Shown: one piece after another, positions 1 through 7,815 of the stretch
Layout: the number at the start of each line of letters is the position of its first letter
How positions within the stretch are numbered: position 1 is the stretch's first letter
Position numbers and translations under genes: made by a program
Assembly: GCA_964511495.1 (NCBI GenBank)
Contig: CAZEFT010000001.1
Location: 124,001-188,000, forward strand
Source: Litorimonas sp964511495
GTDB lineage: Bacteria > Pseudomonadota > Alphaproteobacteria > Caulobacterales > Maricaulaceae
Reading direction: 5' to 3'
Length of the DNA: 64,000 nucleotides
The notes under the pieces: generated by a model
Databases searched by the model: none
Told to the model about the DNA's origin: nothing
The model's input: only the letters and a program-made list of their open reading frames with translations

Positions 1-167
1 TTAGCAATCGGATCTGCACCGCGAATACCCGCCGCCACATCACCATCAGCAATACCTTCAACTTCCAGAATATGAAGCGAGCAGAACTCACTGATCTGCT
101 TAAATGTCATGGCCGTGTTATCAATCAACCAAACAGCCGTGGCCTTGGGCATTAAAATTTGTGTCAT
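1..167 (-). CDS. trcR: Cell cycle transcriptional regulator TrcR (DUF1013), N-terminal part
   Basis: The minus strand from the ATG at 167 to the window edge encodes 55 residues beginning MTQILMPKATAVWLIDNTA, the highly conserved start of the alphaproteobacterial DUF1013/TrcR family; the C-terminal part lies outside the window. Members are small cytoplasmic proteins with a helix-turn-helix-like N-terminal region (here the segment around TFKQISEFCSLH) and are annotated as cell-cycle transcription regulators. The gene is preceded on the same strand by an intrinsic-terminator hairpin only about 33 bases upstream of the start, so it may be read from an attenuated leader or from a promoter between the hairpin and the start. 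Identification is by recall of the family N-terminus; the function of this copy is inferred. Confidence 0.88.
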   Translation of the reverse strand, partial: MTQILMPKATAVWLIDNTAMTFKQISEFCSLHILEVEGIADGDVAAGIRGADPIA

Positions 168-193
168 ATCGGCCTCTCTCTATTTAAGCCATT

Positions 194-214
194 AAAAAAC
201 CCCGCTCAGCGGGG
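194..214 (-). terminator. Rho-independent terminator between a candidate promoter and trcR
   Basis: A six-base-pair GC stem (CCCCGC/GCGGGG) with a TCA loop at 200-214 is followed on the minus strand by TTTTTT. It precedes the trcR start on the same strand, with no protein gene upstream that it could serve. Confidence 0.7.
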
Positions 215-257
215 TCATTTTGTTCAACTTTGGTCTTTTACCAGTGCTGAACAAGGC
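194..257 (-). ncRNA. Candidate small RNA or structured leader upstream of trcR
   Basis: A minus-strand promoter-like pair (TTGACT at 292-287, TAAAGT at 270-265) would start a transcript near 257. It would contain a nested hairpin (arms TTGTTCA 220-226 and TGAACAA 248-254, inner arms TGGT 231-234 and ACCA 240-243) and then a GC-rich terminator hairpin (CCCCGC 200-205, GCGGGG 209-214) followed on the minus strand by six T residues (199-194). No ORF of note fits inside. It could be a free small RNA of about 64 nt or an attenuating leader for trcR. All inference from sequence; no RNA family recognised. Confidence 0.42.
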
Positions 258-264
258 GATTAAT

Positions 265-292
265 ACTTTATCCCGCCTTAAATGCAAGTCAA
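265..292 (-). promoter_or_regulatory. Sigma70-like promoter upstream of the trcR leader
   Basis: Minus-strand TTGACT (292-287), 16-base spacer, TAAAGT (270-265). Five of six -35 and four of six -10 positions match consensus. The predicted start is about 60 bases before the terminator hairpin. Confidence 0.4.
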
Positions 293-352
293 AAGCCTTT
301 ATGTCCTGTATAAGGCCAAGGTTGAAGACAGTGGAGATTGAGGAGGAATGGG

Positions 353-544
353 ATGGATGATGAAACGCTGATGAGCCAAAGCGGGACAATCGCCGTTGGT
401 GAAGACCTTTATGGTGTGTCAATCGACGAATTGGAAGCACGGATTAAAGTGTTTGAAACAGAAATTACCCGTGTAAAACTTGAATTAGAGAAAAAACGTC
501 GTGAACGTCAGGTTGCAGATAGTCTATTTGGGGGCAAAAAATAA
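353..544 (+). CDS. DUF1192 family small protein
   Basis: A 63-residue acidic and basic protein matching the DUF1192 family: an N-terminal acidic stretch, the core GEDLYGVSIDELEARI and a C-terminal helical tail rich in Glu, Lys and Arg ending VADSLFGGKK. The function of the family is unknown; the predicted long helix suggests a coiled coil. I chose the ATG at 353 because AGGAGG sits at 341-346 with a six-base gap; a TTG at 338 is also open but lies across the ribosome binding site. It lies between trcR and rcdA. Family assignment rests on the core motif and length. Confidence 0.8.
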   Translation: MDDETLMSQSGTIAVGEDLYGVSIDELEARIKVFETEITRVKLELEKKRRERQVADSLFGGKK

Positions 545-630
545 AAAACACCGTCTTATGGGTGAAAAAATTAAACTTTTATCCGAGTTGTTAACGGTTG
601 TGTGAAACTTTGGCGCAGACTTTGCAACCC

Positions 631-657
631 TCAGTACGAAATCGCAAATTGTACTGA
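631..657. promoter_or_regulatory. Inverted repeat just upstream of rcdA
   Basis: Perfect seven-base arms TCAGTAC (631-637) and GTACTGA (651-657) with a 13-base spacer end 12 bases before the rcdA ATG. It could be an operator or an RNA hairpin next to the ribosome binding site (AGAG at 661-664). Role unknown. Confidence 0.4.
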
Positions 658-669
658 AAAAGAGACCTT

Positions 670-1281
670 ATGAATGTCGGAAATTCTCCCAAACCCACAT
701 CCAACCATTCTTCTGTTTTAGACACCCACGCCCCCATGAACTCTTCCGTCCCCATCGCTCCAGACACGCTGACCCCACAGGCTGAAGCTCGCCTGATGGA
801 GTTCACAAAGTCCGAACTCTTCGCCAAAACCTTCCGCGAAGGCATGGATATGGTCGAGGAAACAGCCGCTTATTTGGACGGCCCGGGACGTCAAGATTCT
901 AAAACACTCTCTCGCAATGATGCGATGATTTATGCGAGCCAATCCATGCGTCTGACGACGCGTCTCATGCAGGTCGCTAGTTGGCTTTTAGTCCAACGCG
1001 CCCTCAAAGAAGGTGAGATGAGCCTCACCGAAGCGCGTGCAGAAAAATATCGCTTGGCCCCCGAAACCAAATCCGATGATACGCTCAGTTTCTCTGAATT
1101 GGCGAAAAACGCTTATGCTCTGCCGGCTCGCCTGCTCGACCTTTTGGCACGCTCCGAAGCCATTTATGAACGCATTGCCCGTTTGGATAGATCACTCTAC
1201 GGCACGATTGCCGCGCAACAAGGCAATACGGTTGCCGATCAAATCGGACGTCTTGAAGCCGCTTTTGGCCGCCAAGACTAA
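670..1281 (+). CDS. rcdA: Regulator of CtrA degradation RcdA (DUF1465)
   Basis: 203 residues. From about residue 40 the protein matches the DUF1465/RcdA family: the REGMDMVEETAAYLDGPGR block, then a helical segment with SMRLTTRLMQVASWLLVQRA. In Caulobacter RcdA is a small helical adaptor that works with CpdR and PopA to deliver the master regulator CtrA and other substrates to ClpXP at the cell pole. The first 40 residues are Pro/Ser/Thr-rich and not conserved, so an internal start at Met23 (position 736) is possible; the ATG at 670 is the first in frame. The gene ends in front of a strong bidirectional terminator. Two cell-cycle genes (trcR, rcdA) lie within 1.3 kb of each other. Confidence 0.88.
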   Translation: MNVGNSPKPTSNHSSVLDTHAPMNSSVPIAPDTLTPQAEARLMEFTKSELFAKTFREGMDMVEETAAYLDGPGRQDSKTLSRNDAMIYASQSMRLTTRLMQVASWLLVQRALKEGEMSLTEARAEKYRLAPETKSDDTLSFSELAKNAYALPARLLDLLARSEAIYERIARLDRSLYGTIAAQQGNTVADQIGRLEAAFGRQD

Positions 1282-1328
1282 CTTCGCCTTCTCTCCATTC
1301 TCTTTGGAGAAATTAGAAGCAATAAAAA

Positions 1329-1350
1329 AAAGGCCCCAATCGGGGCCTTT
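1329..1350. terminator. Bidirectional intrinsic terminator between rcdA and rpmE
   Basis: Nine-base-pair stem AAAGGCCCC (1329-1337) / GGGGCCTTT (1342-1350) with an AATC loop, A-rich upstream and T/A-rich downstream. It sits between convergent rcdA and rpmE, so it can end both transcripts. Confidence 0.85.
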
Positions 1351-1376
1351 ATAATTTGGTGATAAGGTGAGGCAGA

Positions 1377-1598
1377 TTAAACGCCAAACCCTGCAAATTT
1401 GTCTTTGAAGCGAGAGACGCGACCGCCGCGGTCCATCAATTTCGCATCGCCACCCGTCCAAGCCGGGTGTGTCTTAGAATCAATATCAAGGGACAGAACG
1501 TCGCCTTCTTTGCCCCATGTAGAGCGTGTCTCATAAGTTGACCCGTCAACCATTTTGACAGTGATCATGTGATAATCAGGATGAATATCTTTTTTCAT
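1377..1598 (-). CDS. rpmE: 50S ribosomal protein L31
   Basis: 73 residues starting MKKDIHPDYHMITVKMVDG and containing the typical STWGKEGD and DSKTHPAWTGG blocks and the RGGRVSRF motif near the C-terminus. The length and sequence match the cysteine-free alphaproteobacterial L31, so it does not bind zinc through a CxxC motif. The start has AAGGAG about six bases upstream on the minus strand. A promoter-like TTGACC-N17-TATGTC lies in the gap to kdsA, so rpmE is probably transcribed separately from kdsA. Confidence 0.97.
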   Translation of the reverse strand: MKKDIHPDYHMITVKMVDGSTYETRSTWGKEGDVLSLDIDSKTHPAWTGGDAKLMDRGGRVSRFKDKFAGFGV

Positions 1599-1659
1599 TT
1601 TTGGCTCCTTAGCCTCTAGTCACGGGTTTACGTTAAAAGGTCCCCCGCTCGGATGGCAC

Positions 1660-1688
1660 GACATAGAGCAGGTTTTTAGAAGGGTCAA
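1660..1688 (-). promoter_or_regulatory. Sigma70-like promoter of rpmE
   Basis: Minus-strand TTGACC (1688-1683), 17-base spacer and TATGTC (1665-1660), about 60 bases upstream of the rpmE start. The -35 matches five of six positions and the spacing is ideal. Confidence 0.5.
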
Positions 1689-1708
1689 GCGTTTGGCCTG
1701 TTCAAGCG

Positions 1709-2563
1709 TTATGCTGCGTTAATCAGGTTCCGTAGAGCGTTTAGCTGAGTGAGCAAGGGTCGCGCCATGGTAATGGGCAAACAACTTGGCGCATCGCACA
1801 ACGCCGCATCCGGATCCGAATGAAATTCCAAAAAGACACCATCGGCACCGGCCGCAACGGCCGCCTTAGCAATGATTGCCACACCGTCACGACGCCCCCC
1901 TGTAGACGCCCCGCCTGTCCGCGGATCGGCACCAGGCAATTGAACGGCATGTGTCGCATCAATTGTGACAGGCGTGCCGAGCTTTTGCATTTCACCAATC
2001 GCTAAAGGATCAACGACCAAATTATTGTAACCAAAACTCGCCCCTCTCTCACAGAGGATGATCTGATCCGCATCATGAGTTTCGCGCAGTTTCGAGACAA
2101 TATTTTTGCAATCCCAAGGCGCCAAGAATTGCGCCTTCTTTACATGTATGAGCGAGCCTGTCTGACGCGCCGCGTCTGCCATGGCTGTCACCAAGTCCGT
2201 CTGACGGCAAAGAAAGGCTGGCAGTTGGATAATCTCGGCGACTTCAGCGACAGCCAAAGCTTGAGAAGGTTCATGGACATCCGTACAAATCGGTACATCC
2301 AGTTCGGCCTTAATGCGACTGAGCATTTCCAACCCTTTTTCAAGGCCGGGCCCCCGAAAAGACGTAATAGATGAACGATTGGCTTTATCAAAACTGGCTT
2401 TGAAAACATAAGGTAAGCCTAAATCGGCACAGACCGCTTTCAATTCTCGTCCCATAGCGAGGGACTCATCCAAACTCTCCAACACATTACAGCCCGCAAT
2501 CACTGCCAAAGGCAATCCCGAGCCAATCGACCAATTCATGTATTTATGTGTGACGCTATTCAT
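1709..2563 (-). CDS. kdsA: 3-deoxy-8-phosphooctulonate synthase (KDO-8-P synthase)
   Basis: 284 residues. KdsA condenses arabinose 5-phosphate with phosphoenolpyruvate to KDO 8-phosphate, the committed step for the inner core sugar of lipopolysaccharide, in the cytosol. Family blocks are clear: PYVFKASFDKANRSS, the RGPGLEKG loop, TDVHEPSQA, QLPAFLCRQTDLV and GGRRDGV. The first strand reads AGCNVLES with Asn at residue 26, the residue of the metal-independent (E. coli-like) class; metal-dependent enzymes carry Cys there. The adjacent Cys25 is not in the metal-ligand column by this alignment. The gene follows suhB by 24 bases, third in an efp-suhB-kdsA group. Met9 is an alternative start. Confidence 0.96.
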   Translation of the reverse strand: MNSVTHKYMNWSIGSGLPLAVIAGCNVLESLDESLAMGRELKAVCADLGLPYVFKASFDKANRSSITSFRGPGLEKGLEMLSRIKAELDVPICTDVHEPSQALAVAEVAEIIQLPAFLCRQTDLVTAMADAARQTGSLIHVKKAQFLAPWDCKNIVSKLRETHDADQIILCERGASFGYNNLVVDPLAIGEMQKLGTPVTIDATHAVQLPGADPRTGGASTGGRRDGVAIIAKAAVAAGADGVFLEFHSDPDAALCDAPSCLPITMARPLLTQLNALRNLINAA

Positions 2564-2587
2564 ATATTTGATGAACCCAAATTATGC

Positions 2588-3406
2588 TTAAGCCAGGCGC
2601 GCTTTAAGGGGATCAAACAAAGCTTGGTTAGTACAAATGACATCGCCTGTTTCAAGGATGTTCCCCCCGCTTAGGCTTTCAACACGACAACCAGCTTCTT
2701 GCGCGATTAATACACCTGCAGCGATATCCCACGGGGCGAGACCTCGTTCCCAGAAGCCGTCATAACGACCTGCTGCTGTCCAGACTAAATCCAGAGAGGC
2801 GGCCCCCATACGACGCACACCGGAGCTATGCCCCATCACTTGATGAAGCTCTTTCAAAAACTTCGTGTGACCCGGACGCCCCAAAAACGGAATACCAGTT
2901 GAAAAGAGGGAGTCTTGGAAAATATCGCGTTGTGATGGGCGGAGGCGACGATCACTGCCCCCGCGTGTGCCATCATTGATAAAGGCCCCCTTGCCTTTTT
3001 CCGCAAAAAACATCTCATCCGTAATGGGGTTATAGACCATCCCCGCCACTAATTCACGAGGCTTGCCGTCAATCTCTCGTTCCAACGCGATGGAGATCGC
3101 GAAATGTGGAATGCCGTGCAGATAATTGGTGGTTCCATCGAGCGGGTCAACAATGAAGCGATGCGTCTTATCAGAACCAATGATCTCACCGCCTTCTTCC
3201 AAAAGGAAGCTGTAACCCGGACGGTCTCTTTGCAGATTTTCAACAATGACCTCTTCGGCTTTTTTATCCGCACGAGAAACAAAATCAGCTGGGCCTTTTC
3301 GGGAGACCTGCAGATGCTCAACTTCGTTGAAATCACGTAACAAATTGCGGGACGCTTTACGTGCCGCATTTTGCATCACGGTCATGATTGCAGAGAGATT
3401 AGCCAT
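2588..3406 (-). CDS. suhB: Inositol monophosphatase family protein (SuhB-like)
   Basis: 272 residues of the Mg2+-dependent, Li+-sensitive inositol monophosphatase superfamily. The metal-site motifs are visible: the LLEEGGE glutamates near residue 70, DPLDGTTNY at about 87-95 and WDIAAG around residue 225. SuhB proteins hydrolyse inositol 1-phosphate and related phosphates and, in enterobacteria, also act in rRNA transcription antitermination; which applies here is unknown. The start codon follows the efp stop by two bases, so the two genes are surely co-transcribed, and kdsA follows. The symbol is by family resemblance; other members (CysQ, HisN types) are less similar in motif context. Confidence 0.85.
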   Translation of the reverse strand: MANLSAIMTVMQNAARKASRNLLRDFNEVEHLQVSRKGPADFVSRADKKAEEVIVENLQRDRPGYSFLLEEGGEIIGSDKTHRFIVDPLDGTTNYLHGIPHFAISIALEREIDGKPRELVAGMVYNPITDEMFFAEKGKGAFINDGTRGGSDRRLRPSQRDIFQDSLFSTGIPFLGRPGHTKFLKELHQVMGHSSGVRRMGAASLDLVWTAAGRYDGFWERGLAPWDIAAGVLIAQEAGCRVESLSGGNILETGDVICTNQALFDPLKARLA

Positions 3407-3408
3407 GA

Positions 3409-3972
3409 TTAATCAGCCCGTTTGACGTAAGAGCCATCTTCCGTATTGATGATAAGTCGCTCCCCCACGCCAACAAAAGGCGGGACATTGGTACGAATGC
3501 CATTGGACATAATAGCGGGCTTGAAGGAGTTTGCGGCCGTCTGCCCTTTGACGACGGGCTCAGTTTCGCTCACTTCCAAAACAACCTGTTCCGGTAAGGC
3601 CACACTGATCGGGCGCTCTTCATAAAACTCGACTTCAACAGACATACCATCTGTCAAATAAGCGGCGGCATCGCCGACAAATTCTGATTGCAAGTGAATT
3701 TGCTCGTAATTTTCAGAATTCATGAAAACGAGCATGTCGCCTTCCGGATAGAGATAAGTATGTGTCTTTTGCTCCAGACGCACGCGCTCCACGGTTTCGG
3801 CTGCGCGGAACCTCTCATTAAGCTTCCTACCATCAAGAAGGTTTTTCAATTCGACCTGATTAAACGCGCCGCCTTTGCCCGGTTTGACAGCATTACACTT
3901 CACCGCCACCCAAAGTGTGTCTTGATGTTTAATAATATTGCCGGGCTTTATTTCATTGCCGTTCATTTTCAT
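3409..3972 (-). CDS. efp: Elongation factor P
   Basis: 187 residues from the chosen ATG at 3972. EF-P binds between the P and E sites of the ribosome and rescues stalling at polyproline. The N-terminal KOW-like domain begins MKMNGNEIKPGNII and carries VKPGKGGAF, with Lys33 at the tip position that is lysylated in enterobacteria; the two C-terminal OB domains include the QVVLEVSETEP and the NVPPFVGVGERL segments. The open frame extends 52 codons upstream, but that part covers the upstream terminator and does not resemble EF-P. A perfect 12-base palindrome abuts the start codon and replaces an ordinary ribosome binding site. No epmA or epmB is visible in the window. Confidence 0.95.
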   Translation of the reverse strand: MKMNGNEIKPGNIIKHQDTLWVAVKCNAVKPGKGGAFNQVELKNLLDGRKLNERFRAAETVERVRLEQKTHTYLYPEGDMLVFMNSENYEQIHLQSEFVGDAAAYLTDGMSVEVEFYEERPISVALPEQVVLEVSETEPVVKGQTAANSFKPAIMSNGIRTNVPPFVGVGERLIINTEDGSYVKRAD

Positions 3973-3984
3973 GAGAGCGCTCTC
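3973..3984 (-). promoter_or_regulatory. Perfect palindrome abutting the efp start codon
   Basis: GAGAGCGCTCTC lies directly before the efp ATG. On the mRNA the purine-rich left arm, the only Shine-Dalgarno-like sequence, would pair with the right arm. It may modulate initiation; untested. Confidence 0.35.
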
Positions 3985-4085
3985 TTTTGTTTCATCAGGC
4001 TTTTTATTCAAGGCTTTGTGAAGGCCACTGAACAAACCATCAGGCTTAGTCGCCATATTTCGATATGGGCGCTCCCTATCAGGCA

Positions 4086-4115
4086 AAAGAAAAAGGGGCA
4101 AGCCAAGCTTACCCC
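4086..4115 (-). terminator. Intrinsic terminator downstream of the ABC-aminopeptidase gene
   Basis: GGGG/CCCC outer stem (4095-4098, 4112-4115) and an inner AAGC/GCTT-type stem around loop CAA, with one mismatch, followed on the minus strand by TTTTTCTTT. It separates the exporter genes from efp. Confidence 0.75.
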
Positions 4116-4148
4116 TCTTGTCAGACAATAAGGTGGCGCGAATAAAAT

Positions 4149-7100
4149 CTATTCAGATGATGCCACTTTTAAATCAGGTGCCGTAATATTGTCTTCGACA
4201 TTCCGCTCTATCAATAGGCGGCGCGGATCTAAGAGAATATGCGTCGGCTTTTCGGGTACAATAAAACTCACTGTACTCTCACGTTCACTCACGCGAATGC
4301 GTTCCAAAGCCATCCAGTCATCCCCTAACTTGTCTTTGGGGTCTTCTGTGTAGAAGCCAATCTCTAGCCATTCGTTCAACGCCTCCCCATCCATTTCAGT
4401 CACGGATTTCTCAGCGCCGTCTTCTTCAGAGGCAATTTTTTTATCGACGTAAATCGGAAGCGTTATCTTGAATGAATTGCCTACGGGCTCAATCTGGATA
4501 TCTTCTTCACCGAATTTCAAATCCCAGAATGTTATCCGTTCAAAGTAATCATCTATCAGTTGGTGATAGGCAGGATCCGCTGCGTCTTTCAGGTATTTCA
4601 CAACATCCAATGTTGTTGCATAGGGCGGCCCTTTCCCACCAAAATCAGTGATGAGGTTTCGCATGGCTCCCTGAAGGTTTTCGTCACCGATGTAATAGCC
4701 TAACCCCCAGAAGACCCAACTCGCTTTAGAGTAATCAAGATATTGGCGACCCTCTGACTTGGCCAAAGGCGCTTCATCATCACTATCAACAACGCGTCCC
4801 ACCAAATATTGCTCGATTGAGCGCTTCTCAATCATGCGACGCATCTTCTGATAGCCGTAAACATTGCGGTAGGCCAAAATTGACGCGTTTTCCGTCAGAC
4901 CTTCAGAAATGAAATTAGCGCCCAATGTATCTGCCGGTACTAGTTGATGAGCAAACCACTGATGCCCGATTTCATGCATGGTAACATATGTTGCGAAATC
5001 GATTGTTTCATTATCCTCTGGGTCGCCCGGATCCATTGTAAAACCAATGTTTTCAGAGAACGGCACTGTTCCCGCAAAGGCCTGCGCAAAGCTCGCATAA
5101 GGAAACTCCATCACGCGAAGTTGAGCATATTGATAAGGCCCATAGGTCGTTGTGTAAGTATTGAAGGCATCCTTCATCGCCTGCATCATCAACTCGATAT
5201 TATAATCGTGACCTTTATGGAAATAGATGCGCAAATTGACATTCTTGCCGTTGGGATTTTCCCATACATCTTCCGCCACTTCATAGTCAGCGGACATGAA
5301 GCTAAAGAAATTCAAAATCGGGTTTATCGCTTCATAGTTTCGACAATAACGATCCTCTCCTATGCGCTCCTCGCTTTTTAAGGCACCGGGCGCGATAGGG
5401 ATTTGCCCTGCATCCGTACACACTCGGGCTTTGAAATCGACATAGTCCGCAGTACCGCCAAAAAGATTGCGTTGACGGGCTTCCTCATCAGTCCGTTTGG
5501 CCATCTTTTCCCGCTCGCCCAAATCATATTTACGGCGTTTATCGGGGTTTCTCATAAAGCCCTGATTAGACAAGCCAATACGCGGCATGGTCGTAAAATT
5601 ATTCACAAACGTCCCGTTTTTGCGAATGATAGAACCATCACCCAGACGCGGTGCGTGGAAGAATGTTTCAAAGTTCATCGTCATTGTTTGACCGGGGGCC
5701 AAAGGCGGATCAAGTGTGTAAAGCCTTACGTCATATTCGGCAAAAGCTTTGGCAAGGTCTGACTCCGTGTCGTGAACACCATCCGAAACAGTAAGTAAAC
5801 GAACGTCTTCTTCGTGCGCTGTTGCCGGACTCACAAATAACCGCCTTACAGGCTCGCTTGTTTTATTTTCTAAAACATATTGTCCTTTTACGACGCCTTC
5901 TTGGCGACTTGGAAAAAAGTCTACATCTGTTTCGACAGAAATTATTCGAGGTAAAGGATCTTTCTTATCAATTTCGGGCTTGGCTAATTTCTCCCATGCG
6001 ACAAGCCGAAGCTCGCGTTCTTTCTGATTGCGAAACTCGCCGTCTTCATAGGATTTATAAATATGAACTCCTGAGCCGATAAAAGCGGCGAGGGCCAAAG
6101 CGGCAAGGCCGCCCGTTACAGGTGTAATCCTGTTTTTGAAGTGCTTTAGACGGCTGAATAGACCGGCCTGCAATCCTCGACGCCAAATCCAAACTGAAAA
6201 GACGCCCAGAAAGAGAACGCAGGCCCCCCAGTAAAGACCGAACCAAAGTGCGCGCATCACCCCGCTGAAACCTGCCATTTCGGAATAACCGCCCGGCGTT
6301 ACGGCACCGAATGCCATCATTGGATGGAAGAAAGGAAACATCGGTAAAACTATTGTCAGCAGAATAAGACCGCCTGCACCCGTCAACATGCCGATAATTC
6401 GGTTTGGTGCGAAGTTTTGTAAAAACATGACCAGTAAAGTTTGGAAAGCAAATAGAATACCAAAACTAAAAAGGCCGATTTGGAAATAGGTTGTTCCAAC
6501 AGTTGGAACCTCCCCACGTGTCAAAGACAGTTGCGCAAGAATACTCGCAACCAGTCCCGCCGCAATGATTGTGAAAACAGCGGCAACAAGAGAAAGCCAT
6601 TTGGCAGATAATAATGTCCAGTCGCGTGCAGGTGTCGCGTCTAAAATATGATGGAAATTAGCCGTCCGATCACGCCACATTATTTCGCCACCAAAGAATA
6701 CCATCATAATCAGCATGGGTAATCCCAAACTGCCAATCGCAAGCTGGGCCATTCTTGTGCTGGTGAGAAGCTGCTTCTGAGGGGAGAAGAAAATATCAAT
6801 GCAAAGGATAAAGGCGAATAATGCGACGGCAATACCCACAAGTATAATGAAGGCTGTACTGCGGATTGTCGCTAAATATTCAAACCCAAAACGTTTCCAA
6901 AAACTGGCCGCATCAAACCCAAAACCCAAATTGGGTGTCACAGGCGATAAATTGATTTCTCCAGTGGGTTGAAAGTCATCTTTGCGCTTTTTTGTTTTTC
7001 TAAAAATAATGCCGCGTGTTGAGAAGGCGTAGCTAAGGGCGAATAATGCGACTCCGATACCTCCCCATAAAAGTCGATTAAAACCAACATATCCATTAAG

Positions 7101-7808
7101 CGGCGTAAGACGTGTATTTTGTTCTGCTGCGGGCCAAAACTCCACGACATTTGCGAGCGCCGTTGTTCCGAAAGGATCAATGAGTGAAGATAAAATCTCC
7201 GGTGCATCAGCCGCAGCAAGCGTTGACATTAAATAAAAGACTAAAAGAGCAACCGCAGAGACATAGACCAAGGTTTTGTTTCGGGTCAGCACGGCTATGG
7301 CTGTATAAAATCCTGCTACGAAAAGCGTGTTGATGACAACAAAAATGACCAAAGGGTGTAGATAAAAAATAGGATTGAAGGGTCCGAACGTTTCTTTATC
7401 GGCCCACGGCGCAATTTCACCGAAAAGCGTCCCCAAAACCATGGCTGAAACACACAAAAAAGTTGCCAACCAAGCGCCAAAGAAACGACTGAAAATCATC
7501 TGAGGGGTCGTTATGGGTGTAGCATGGACGATTTCCAGCATTTTGTGATTGTCGTCCCGCATCACACCCGCCACGACAAAAACAGCGGCAAAGAAAATGC
7601 TCAAAACACTGATAAAGGAAATTGTCCCCGCCAATGGGATCGCCCCATTATTTTTGATTTTTGCGCCCCCCTCCATGGACAAAGCCAAAAAATCGACTGA
7701 GGCAGCCAAGAAGCCAAAAACCGCCATCAAGACAAAGGCAATCCAGAAACCAAATTGACGGATTTGTATGGAGAGTTCGAATTTCAATAAACTTTTGAGC
7801 ATCGCCAT
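4149..7808 (-). CDS. ABC transporter permease fused to M1-family aminopeptidase
   Basis: 1219 residues. The first half is an ABC-2 type permease arranged as two blocks of about six hydrophobic segments (residues about 15-270 and 310-575), each with soluble loops. The second half, after a last membrane segment near residue 580, is an M1 zinc aminopeptidase domain, probably periplasmic. It shows the zinc motif HEIGH at residues 945-949 and the third ligand Glu969 in NFISEGLTE, with a 19-residue spacing instead of the usual 18. The usual GxMEN substrate motif is replaced by SENIGF. The gene lies seven bases after its ATPase partner. Such fusions are known in bacteria, but their substrate is not; a role in exporting or trimming peptides is inference. 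Confidence 0.9.
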   Translation of the reverse strand: MAMLKSLLKFELSIQIRQFGFWIAFVLMAVFGFLAASVDFLALSMEGGAKIKNNGAIPLAGTISFISVLSIFFAAVFVVAGVMRDDNHKMLEIVHATPITTPQMIFSRFFGAWLATFLCVSAMVLGTLFGEIAPWADKETFGPFNPIFYLHPLVIFVVINTLFVAGFYTAIAVLTRNKTLVYVSAVALLVFYLMSTLAAADAPEILSSLIDPFGTTALANVVEFWPAAEQNTRLTPLNGYVGFNRLLWGGIGVALFALSYAFSTRGIIFRKTKKRKDDFQPTGEINLSPVTPNLGFGFDAASFWKRFGFEYLATIRSTAFIILVGIAVALFAFILCIDIFFSPQKQLLTSTRMAQLAIGSLGLPMLIMMVFFGGEIMWRDRTANFHHILDATPARDWTLLSAKWLSLVAAVFTIIAAGLVASILAQLSLTRGEVPTVGTTYFQIGLFSFGILFAFQTLLVMFLQNFAPNRIIGMLTGAGGLILLTIVLPMFPFFHPMMAFGAVTPGGYSEMAGFSGVMRALWFGLYWGACVLFLGVFSVWIWRRGLQAGLFSRLKHFKNRITPVTGGLAALALAAFIGSGVHIYKSYEDGEFRNQKERELRLVAWEKLAKPEIDKKDPLPRIISVETDVDFFPSRQEGVVKGQYVLENKTSEPVRRLFVSPATAHEEDVRLLTVSDGVHDTESDLAKAFAEYDVRLYTLDPPLAPGQTMTMNFETFFHAPRLGDGSIIRKNGTFVNNFTTMPRIGLSNQGFMRNPDKRRKYDLGEREKMAKRTDEEARQRNLFGGTADYVDFKARVCTDAGQIPIAPGALKSEERIGEDRYCRNYEAINPILNFFSFMSADYEVAEDVWENPNGKNVNLRIYFHKGHDYNIELMMQAMKDAFNTYTTTYGPYQYAQLRVMEFPYASFAQAFAGTVPFSENIGFTMDPGDPEDNETIDFATYVTMHEIGHQWFAHQLVPADTLGANFISEGLTENASILAYRNVYGYQKMRRMIEKRSIEQYLVGRVVDSDDEAPLAKSEGRQYLDYSKASWVFWGLGYYIGDENLQGAMRNLITDFGGKGPPYATTLDVVKYLKDAADPAYHQLIDDYFERITFWDLKFGEEDIQIEPVGNSFKITLPIYVDKKIASEEDGAEKSVTEMDGEALNEWLEIGFYTEDPKDKLGDDWMALERIRVSERESTVSFIVPEKPTHILLDPRRLLIERNVEDNITAPDLKVASSE

Positions 7809-7815
7809 CTCCCCC

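Noticed and set aside
1200..3340. Long open frames opposite rpmE, kdsA and suhB
   Set aside because: They mirror well-supported genes on the other strand and show no family pattern.
4056..4128. N-terminal extension of EF-P from an upstream start
   Set aside because: The extra residues do not resemble EF-P and the frame upstream runs through an intrinsic terminator; the family start is at 3972.
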